In this document: piece by piece, positions 20,858 through 64,000 of the stretch
Layout: the number at the start of each line of letters is the position of its first letter
Numbering within the stretch: the stretch's first letter is position 1
Source: Dendrophyllia cribrosa
Lineage: Eukaryota; Cnidaria; Anthozoa; Scleractinia; Dendrophylliidae
Reading direction: 5' to 3'
DNA: 64,000 bases
Assembly (NCBI GenBank): GCA_024195265.1
Contig: JAJLRJ010000003.1
Coordinates: 56,000,284 to 56,064,283, forward strand
Notes under the pieces: generated by a model
Database searches by the model: none
The model's input: only the letters and a program-made list of their open reading frames with translations
What the model was told of the DNA's origin: nothing
Made by a program: the position numbers and the translations under genes

Positions 20858-22021
20858 AATCAATTAAGAAATAATTATTGATAGTGCATGATTTACTGAA
20901 CATATTGTTAACATTAAGCATTTATTAAAGTTCTATGCATGTGGTACTGAAAAAAAAATGCACACAAAATTGTTGAGAATAAATCTTGCTCTCAATATCA
21001 GACTCTTATATTACTGGTAATTTTATTTGTGCTTTAGTGAAAAAGGACTTTGAATGAAGGCTACATGTAAATGAGGCACTTGGGGAATCAAGGGATTAAG
21101 AAAGAGGACAATAGCAACACTACTTTCCATTGACACATCCTATAATACTCTGTTGGCCCAAAAATTAAATAATGGTAACTAGGTAATGTCATTAGATATG
21201 ATGATCAAATGAATTGCTTCTCTCTTGTCCCTCTCTATCTCCTAAAGCACCTAAAACAACAAATACAAAAAAGGAACAAAGTCATACATTAATTTATTCA
21301 ACTTTAAAAAATATATCACTGATCAGTATTAAACAGATGGGGATCGATGCAAAATAATTTTTTGAGTTTGAAATTCATGATCTGGAGTTTTTGATATTTT
21401 TTCAATATTTTGCCCAGTTTTTCTTCAAGTGAAATCCTGACAACAAATAGATAAAAGGCATGGAGTTTTGGGGGCCGGTTTCATGAAGGCTCATGGGGAT
21501 TTTTACAGGCATTAACTTATGGCTTCAATCTCATCGCCCTGTTACATTATGTGAGTATTCCCCTGGGTTCTCCATTGGACAGATCGAGATCATAATGGTG
21601 TCTGCATGGCCCTGTTACTGAAGTGTTACTTTCTGGGTTGTGGAAAATAAATAAATGAAAATAATGGAAGTTTGGGCATGGTGAAGTCAGAAGACCATTC
21701 CTGCTTCACTGCATTAATCAGGCAATACTTTAGGCAAAGCACACACAATAAATGTAGCCACAGGTATCCCAAGCTCATGTAAGAGAAATAGATTAGTTCA
21801 AATTTTTCTTTGGTTTAAAAAAGACAAAGGAAAATAAAAATCACTGCTCTTAAAATTTTCAAACCAAAGAACAATTTAAACCACAATTGGAACCGGGTGA
21901 CCATTGAGAACTTGAGCGCTTTACTTGATGTTCTAGGGGGGATAAAATATTATAGATTCTGAAGTTTAAATAATTAAAGCATAATTTTAACATTTATTTT
22001 ATAGTTCAATAAAATGAATAA
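20858..22021. other. Intergenic region with an old MITE copy
   Basis: No gene is supported. At about 21796-21890 lies a degenerate palindromic unit (TTCAAATTTTTCTTTGG then AAAATTTTCAAACCAAAG), a relative of the repeat at 29563-29724. Confidence 0.5.
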
Positions 22022-22030
22022 AACAAACTA

Positions 22031-24315
22031 TGCTGTGGCTAAATGCCCGGCACCCGGGCACAGTCTCAAATAGACTAAATGCCCGGCAGTCAGAAATTTT
22101 CACAAAATTTTCACTGAAAGGCTCTTTCAAACCTTTTGAGAGTGTTCGATATTCGTTTAGAAATGTCAAGCGCGTCCAAAAATTATTTTGCTTTTCCAGT
22201 TGACGAAATATTCAAGCTTGGGCATACCATAAGATCGCTATGTTCTCGACACTTAGAAAATTTCTGCTGAGACTCGCAGTCAGAAATTTTCACAGAATTT
22301 CGACTGAACGTCTCACTCAAACCTCTTAAGAGTATTCAAAGTTCGTTAAGGTTACAGTGTACCTTCAGATCGAAAATTTATTGAAAATTTTTTTTTGGCG
22401 TCAAAATAAAGTTTACAGAATGAACTTTCATCCATAAAAAAATTATCGAAAAATAGTGAAAATTGACGGAGAAATGACGGTATAACTTTTGTGGGCGGAG
22501 TTTGTTTATGAAGCGATATGTTTTTCTAAGCGCTGTTTTCTCAAAGTTAATTTTTCGCTTGTAGGAGACACTTTAAAGAGCTACAACTCAAAGGGAATTT
22601 GTTCGATTTTCCTCAAATTTGGACAAAAGCTTGGCTAACATATAATCAACAAAAACACGTCGGCGAATTTTCTTATTTCCGAAAACTTTTTCGTCAAGAG
22701 CCATTTCCGTGCGATCACTCTAACTTTTTTTCTCCCTTTTTCGAAAATATTCTGTAACTTTTCATTGCAATTGAATATGGGAAATCGCCGACACGTTTTT
22801 TTTAGCGCTTCGTGTCCGGAAATCCGAGAACAAATCAAATTAGCAAAATACAATAATCGCTTTGAGTTATAGCGTTTTAAAGCTGATTCGGACGTTCGAA
22901 TTTAGACGTCGTAAAAAATTCGACAATTCATTTTATTACCAAATGGTTTCCATATTTAGATAGCCAGCTTTATAAGCTTTAATTTGATATTTGGGTTTAG
23001 GTATATTAAGTGTAATCTTAAGACGCTAGAGCTGTTATACTGGAGACACCCCCGAAGGTACACTGTAACCTTAAGAAATGTCAAGTGATTCCCAAAATTA
23101 TTATGATTTTCCAGTTGACGAAATATCCAAGCTTGGGCATACTATAAGATCGCTATGTTTACGACACTTGGAACATTTCTGCACAGACTGCCGGGCACGG
23201 TCTCAAATAGACTAAATGCCCGGCAGTGAGAAATTTTCATTGAATTTTTTCTGATAGTTCGTTTAGAAATGTCAAGCGATTCCCAAAATTATTTTGGTTC
23301 TCCAGTTGACGAAATATCCAAACTTGGGTATACCATAAAAATCGTCATGTTCACGACACTTGGAAAATTTCTGTTCAGACTGCCGGGCACGGCCTCGAAT
23401 AGACTAAATGCCCGGCAGTTTAAAATGCTGATTTCAGAGAATTTTTAAGGCCGGTTTAAGATAAAATCGAGTCTAATATTAACAGGGTGGATCTATCGTC
23501 GTGTTGTAGCCTATTTTCCAGCAGGGTATTATAAAGGGCTATGTACGACATGTACACAGGTTGTATAATAGTGTTCGTGACAGTCGTCAGTGTGGTGGCG
23601 TGACAGCTGTAGCCAGGGCGCTGCATGCTGTAGCCAAGTACTACCGCGCGCAGGCCGCTAAACCAGCGTGACGGGACGACGTTTCACTTTGTTGTAAAAA
23701 CTAGTGGAAAATATCACAACACGTGAGGTCAGGAATTGTCTATTGTCTAGAATCCTGGCTAGAAAGAGCATTTCAGTGAAAATTCAATGAAAATTTCTCA
23801 CTGCCGGGCATTTAGTCTATTTGAGACCGTGCCCGGCAGTCTGTGCAGAAAAGTGTCGTGAACACAGCGATCTTATAGTATCATGTCAGTGCCCAAGCTT
23901 AAATATTTCGTCAACTAGAAAAGCAAAATAATTTTTGGAAGCGCTTGACATTACTAAACGTACATCGAATACTCTCAAAAGGTTTGAAAGAGCCTTTCAG
24001 TGAAAATTCTATGAAAATTTCTCACTGCCGGGCATTTAGCCCATTTGAGACCGTGCCCGGCAGTCTCAGCATGCAGAAATTTTCTAAGTGTCGAGAACAT
24101 AGCGATCTTATAGTATGCCCAAGCTTGGATATTTCGTCAACTGGAAAAGCAAAATAATTTTTGGAAGCGATTGACATTTCTAAACGAACATCGAATACTC
24201 TCTGACTCAAAAGGTTTGAAAAAGCCTTTCAGTGAAAATTTTGTGAAAATTTCTGACTGCCGGGCATTTAGTCTATTTGAGACCGCGCCCGGGTGCCGGG
24301 CATTTAGCCACAGCG
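22031..24315. mobile_element. Foldback element with 9-bp target duplication
   Basis: The ends are TGCTGTGGCTAAATGCCCGG and its complement (one mismatch in the first base), flanked by AACAAACTA at 22022-22030 and 24316-24324. Inside, a unit of about 200 bp is repeated on both arms in opposite orientation. It contains CCGGGCAC...CTAAATGCCCGGCAGT, TTTCACTGAAAGGCTC, and TTGACGAAATATCCAAGC with GGGCATACTATAAGATCG. A 9-bp duplication points to Mutator-like (MULE) foldback elements. No transposase is present. One unit on the left arm is interrupted by the element 22350-23070. Confidence 0.85.
22350..23070. mobile_element. TTAA-flanked element nested in the foldback
   Basis: 721 bp with inverted ends GGTTACAGTGTACCTTC and GAAGGTACACTGTAACC, flanked by TTAA at 22346-22349 and 23071-23074. 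Removing it restores a continuous repeat unit of the host element (GTTCGTTAAGAAATGTC). No conserved ORF. Confidence 0.85.
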
Positions 24316-24324
24316 AACAAACTA

Positions 24325-25713
24325 ACCACTTGACTGTGTATTCTTGTGTGGTTTGGGGTTATTTCATTGTTTTCTGCTTTCTTTGAAACCACTGTTAATT
24401 CCCCATTACAATATTTTATAACGTTCGCCTGGTATAAACACGATACCACTTCACGCCAGTCAAAGGTCATGTTCTAATTCATGCAACACTTGTAAAAAAG
24501 ATAACTAATTTATCCCTTTCTTATAACATGGGCTTGCTCAAGACCACACCAGGAGAATGTCTGTCATCAGTCTTTTTTGTATGGACCTCGTGTTAAGTAG
24601 AGAAAATCGCTAGTGTACGTTTGGTATTTTCTTGTATTTTGCCTGAAACAATTTTAGTCAGGCGTTCCGACCGAGAGAAACTGGACCTTGCGCTGACGTA
24701 AGCAAAAAAAGCATGTGACTCGGAGAGTAGTTTGACTGTAAAATAGCAAGCAGAACCTTTGTAAAAGAGGATTAAATACAGTAAGAAATACAGTGTGAAG
24801 TAAACCAAACCCTTGTGGATTTTTGGTGTAACACTCGCTGTGTTTGGTCTGTAATGTCAAGAATTTGAGCCAATATTCTCCCAGTCCGGCCCCCATGCTT
24901 GGTCTAAGCATAGTTTCCAACTATTGTTAAGGACGCTCACATTTATTGTTTATGCATATCCTTATACTGCGCACCCAATTTATGTGGCAATGCCGTGCTA
25001 TGTCATTTTAATCGCTTGGATGGTCGGTGACCCTTTCAACAATTTGTGAAATGAACCAAAAAACAAAGTAGAAAATTTAAAATGTTTCCATTTTCCACCC
25101 ACGCGACGTCAAATCCCGCCAACTTGCAGCTGTCAATATTTGCAAATGCTGTCGTATAAAGATTAGATTTCCTTTCAGGGACGTTAAGTGTTGGATGAAT
25201 TTGCTTAATAAAACCACTGGTATAAAAACTAATTTGGCAAAGAAAGTTACATTTTAGAGATGCATTTACAATATATATAATATAACTGATATATAATATA
25301 ACTATATTGCAGGGCCCCACTGAAAAGCACCTCGGTGACGTGGGTTCCCTGGTTAAACATTATTAGTATATACTGAAACAGTGGCTAGCATTGTTGGCGC
25401 GCTCTGATTGGCTACTGAAACTTCGGTGAATAGTTGTTAATTATTATTATTGTTATTAGACTAAAAGACATACGGGCCATATCGAGTGAGGAAGACTAAT
25501 TTTTAGAAAATTACGGTTGCCTAATAATAATTAATTTTTTTGCATTTCTGACACGAGTAGCTCATTTCATAACTCCAGCAAAAAAATCACTGTAAGAAGA
25601 TTTCCCGCCCTTACATCCTTAAATATGATTTATGTAATGTTTTAATTTTGGGTCCTTCAGTGTTTGTTTTGTTTGTTCGTGACATATTTTACGAGATTCT
25701 GAATCTATTTCGA
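24325..25713. other. Intergenic region
   Basis: No exon with convincing coding content was found. Short ORFs at 24593-24920 and 25036-25320 show no conserved motif. AT-rich, with ATATAATATA runs at about 25270-25300. Confidence 0.5.
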
Positions 25714-25722
25714 TATCTCTGT

Positions 25723-25837
25723 TAACCTGCTATTAAGCGCTTTTTTTTCGGAGCGCGACAGCGCGACCGCGCGAAAGTCGGCGCCTCGGCGGAAGGGCTT
25801 TCCCTCCGAAAAAAAAAGAGCGCCTGATCGCAGGTTA
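25723..25837. mobile_element. 115-bp MITE with 9-bp target duplication
   Basis: Inverted ends TAACCTGCTATTAAGCGC and its complement enclose a GC-rich centre (GGAGCGCGACAGCGCGACC). TATCTCTGT flanks both sides (25714-25722 and 25838-25846). The length of the duplication suggests a MULE-type origin. It can fold into a hairpin. Confidence 0.85.
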
Positions 25838-25846
25838 TATCTCTGT

Positions 25847-26504
25847 CACCAATCAATTTTTGTATCCTTGTACCTGACCCAGCACTCCCCCCCCCCCTCT
25901 TCCCCAACCCCTGGCCCCATCTCCGGGAAAAGTGAGTGACCCCCCCCACCACCCATCTCCAGCTCCCCTTCAGTTCATCGAGAGATTGAAACAGCTCACG
26001 AAATAAGTAAATATTAATCTTCACAATACTATAAAATAAGCTTTTTTGATAGGTACTCACAACAAACTTATATAAAAGCAAACTTTTATAAGACTTCAGC
26101 TTACTACCCCTTACTATTTAAGTTTTATATAGCTGCCTTAGCCTTACATGTATAAGTTCTGATCCCACAAGCGCCATCGTACATGTATCACCAAGGCGAT
26201 TATATAAACATTTACATCCCTCGTGGATCGGACAGTGTAAGTAAAGCAACTTGAGATCAGCAATAATTATAGCTAATTTATGCCTACGTAATATGCAATA
26301 AAAAGATTGTAGAATGACCAACGTTCAGTAAAACTACGAACAATGAACAAATAACATACATGAACCGCCTCCGTACAACGCCTCCGCTCACTGCTCATTG
26401 GAGCACGCGAGAAGCCTGGAACTAGCGCACAAAAGTGATAAAAATGGCCGCCCATTGTAGATAGAGCAGTGTCGTGTTTTACGTCGTCGTCGTGTTTTAC
26501 GTCC
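25847..26504 (+). promoter_or_regulatory. Promoter / 5' UTR region of the NEDD4-family gene
   Basis: The 650 bp before the ligase start codon holds no other gene. A short upstream ORF (ATG at 26444, stop at 26462-26464, six codons, out of frame with the main start) would be in the leader if transcription begins before it. ACGTCGTCGTCGTGTTTTACGTC repeats lie directly before the start. No TATA box is evident. Confidence 0.4.
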
Positions 26505-61681
<35,177 letters not shown>

Positions 61682-62311
61682 CATATAGTCAAGTTACATA
61701 ATTATGGTTAAAGGTATCTTAAGAAACATCTGTCAAGCTTGTTTCTCAATTGTATCTGAAGAACGAATCGAGTGACTGAGTCGTAGTTTCAAGTCTTTTG
61801 TCAAAAACAAAACGTGATACGAGACAAGATTTGTAATGATGTAATGATGTTATTGAGTGTTATGAGTGTTTTAAAGTCATATTTTTAAATCACAGCGGTC
61901 ACAAATTATGGAATAAACCAATCAGAACTAAGGATTAAAAGAACGAACCGCTATAAAGAGGCGGGAAAATGTGTAACAAGTGGCAAGCAGAGGAAAAGTC
62001 ATGATTGCTTTTTCACGCTTTTGTGCTTCCTTAAGCCCGTAGCCTGCGAGTACAGCCGCCTCTCATCGCTCCCGGCCGCAAGTTCGCAGTGAAAGGGTGA
62101 ATACAGTGAACAGTTTTTTTTTTGCCGAATTTTGTACTCCGAGTTGTTTCTCACTCTTGTACTCGTCACTTCTAGTGAAATCGATAGTTTTAGTAATGGA
62201 AAATATCTTAATTGTAGTTGCCACAATAATGCCTTTTTTGCGGATGCGCGCGCGGGACCGGGTCTTCTCCTTCCCGTCCTCTCTGGAGAAGACCCTGGGA
62301 ACGAGGTTGGT
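61682..62311 (+). other. 3' UTR and downstream region of the ligase gene
   Basis: The likely 3' UTR runs from the stop to about 20-30 bases past AATAAA at 61913. Beyond this, 62000-62310 contains a dispersed-repeat-like segment (GGTCTTCTCCTTCCC, CTCTGGAGAAGACCCTGG) leading into the poly(G) run. Confidence 0.5.
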
Positions 62312-62964
<653 letters not shown>

Positions 62965-64000
62965 AGGAAGGGGTAGAAATGGAAATAAGAAGTTAAATCA
63001 ACAACGTATTAACGTAGAAATAGAAAACAAAAATAAACAAGAATTATTTTCGACACTAGATTTGAGATGGCGCTATCCTCATGAAACCTGAGTCCCCAAA
63101 GATAGGTCAACTTTTAATTTCTTGTTTTGTATGAAAACATTGTCAAGCAAACAGGTGATGGGAATATAGAATGCATCAGCTAAAGGGATATAATGTTGAT
63201 GTACGTGCAAATTCTCAGAACTAAGTTGCTTGATAGACCAGAAACTCTAACAAGGTATTTGTTTGCCTCGCATGTTTAAGAGCCTTTTTATACTGCTAAA
63301 TTATTTTAGTCTCAGTTTTTTGACAAGTAGTCAATTAAAACCAAAAAAATAAGGATACTTGAAGTACCAAAATGTTTAAAGAAATCTTTATTGAGAAGTC
63401 ACAAGCCCGAATTCAAAGTTAGATTATCGTTGACGTTGTTAACGTACTTTGAGTTACCGGGCTTGCATATTTTTTATTCGAGAGACTGGGGCTGCACTTC
63501 ACACGAGCTTGGTAGCCTCCCTTAAAGGCAACTCTGAGCAAAAGAGAAAGAGGACGAATGAGGCGGCGTAAATAGCAAACCACTTCGTCCCCAGGGCCTT
63601 CGCGGTTTTCACAATGGCGGGCCGGGCGTAGAATCGCCTGGACAAGGCTGCCAAAATGGTGGTGACTAGAATCTGGTTCGACCACCTCGGACGCCTTATT
63701 GAGACTTATATAACGGAGTAACTGGTTAGCTTGAGGTTGGGGCTAGCAGTTTATATAGTTAAATTTAGGCCTAAACAACCCGAGAAGCTAGGTGGTACTC
63801 TGGTACGGTAGGCTATGTAAGCCTAAGCCTAGCTGAGGTCACAGGTTCAATCCTGAGTGTAAGATTTTCTTTTTTACACTTAATGACATAAGTGTCTGGG
63901 GTGGTTCAACCTGATTTTGGAGTATCCATTCTAGTCACGACCCTGCCAAAATACTCCAAGAATCGAGGAGTATTTTGTCACGTGACACATGAGGAAATGG
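62965..64000. other. Right-end intergenic region
   Basis: No exon is supported. At 63545-63690 a GC-richer segment (CGTAAATAGCAAACCACTTC, CCCCAGGGCCTTCGCGG, GGCGGGCCGGGCGTAG) looks like a dispersed repeat. Near 63840-63870, CACAGGTTCAATCCTGAGTG resembles a pol III B box and is followed by a T-rich stretch, but no matching A box is clear. Confidence 0.4.

Noticed and set aside
63830..63875. A tRNA gene at the right end
   Set aside because: Only a B-box-like string is present; the A box and the stems could not be found.

Overview
This is eukaryotic, metazoan DNA, most likely from an anthozoan cnidarian (coral or sea anemone). The grounds are short GT-AG exons with phase-conserved introns, a heavy load of DNA-transposon debris, 3' ends of LINEs, and gene families known to be expanded in cnidarians (PAN/Apple proteins, multi-copy TKL-like kinases, P2X7 'ballast'-domain genes, THAP transposases). 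The species cannot be fixed from the sequence alone.

The anchor is a complete NEDD4-family HECT E3 ubiquitin ligase on the + strand, 26505-61681: 28 coding exons, 808 codons plus stop, domain order C2-WW-WW-WW-HECT. Every junction keeps frame. Its introns hold most of the mobile DNA of the right half of the window.

Left part. 62-1524 (-) holds small exon candidates of an unrecognised gene. 1521-3115 (-) is an intronless protein kinase broken by an in-frame stop and a 1-base frameshift. 3141-4587 is a foldback element with a nested palindromic insertion. 4710-6787 and 13186-15302 are two copies of one roughly 2.1-kb Harbinger-type element, each with the same two smaller elements nested inside. 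Between them, on the - strand, lies a secreted PAN/Apple protein gene (signal-peptide exon 12825-12900, PAN exon ending at 7583) whose first intron contains a TTAA-flanked element (7857-10408) with a LINE 3' fragment inside it, and a second repeat-rich block with a cysteine-rich ORF (10607-12674). 17832-20857 (+) is a six-exon gene of unknown function. 22031-24315 is a foldback element with a 9-bp target duplication and a TTAA element nested in it.

The most unusual object is in NEDD4 intron 16: a 6.1-kb element (47052-53185) with TTAA target duplications and inverted repeats of about 150 bp. It carries a THAP-domain transposase on the - strand (Kolobok type) and, on the + strand, a spliced gene for a zinc-binding domain like the cytoplasmic tail of the P2X7 receptor. 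Both genes carry lesions. Other notable points are the intron that splits the catalytic cysteine codon of the ligase, two tandem (NAGNAG-type) splice acceptors in the C2-to-WW1 region, and a 653-base almost pure poly(G) run just downstream of the gene.
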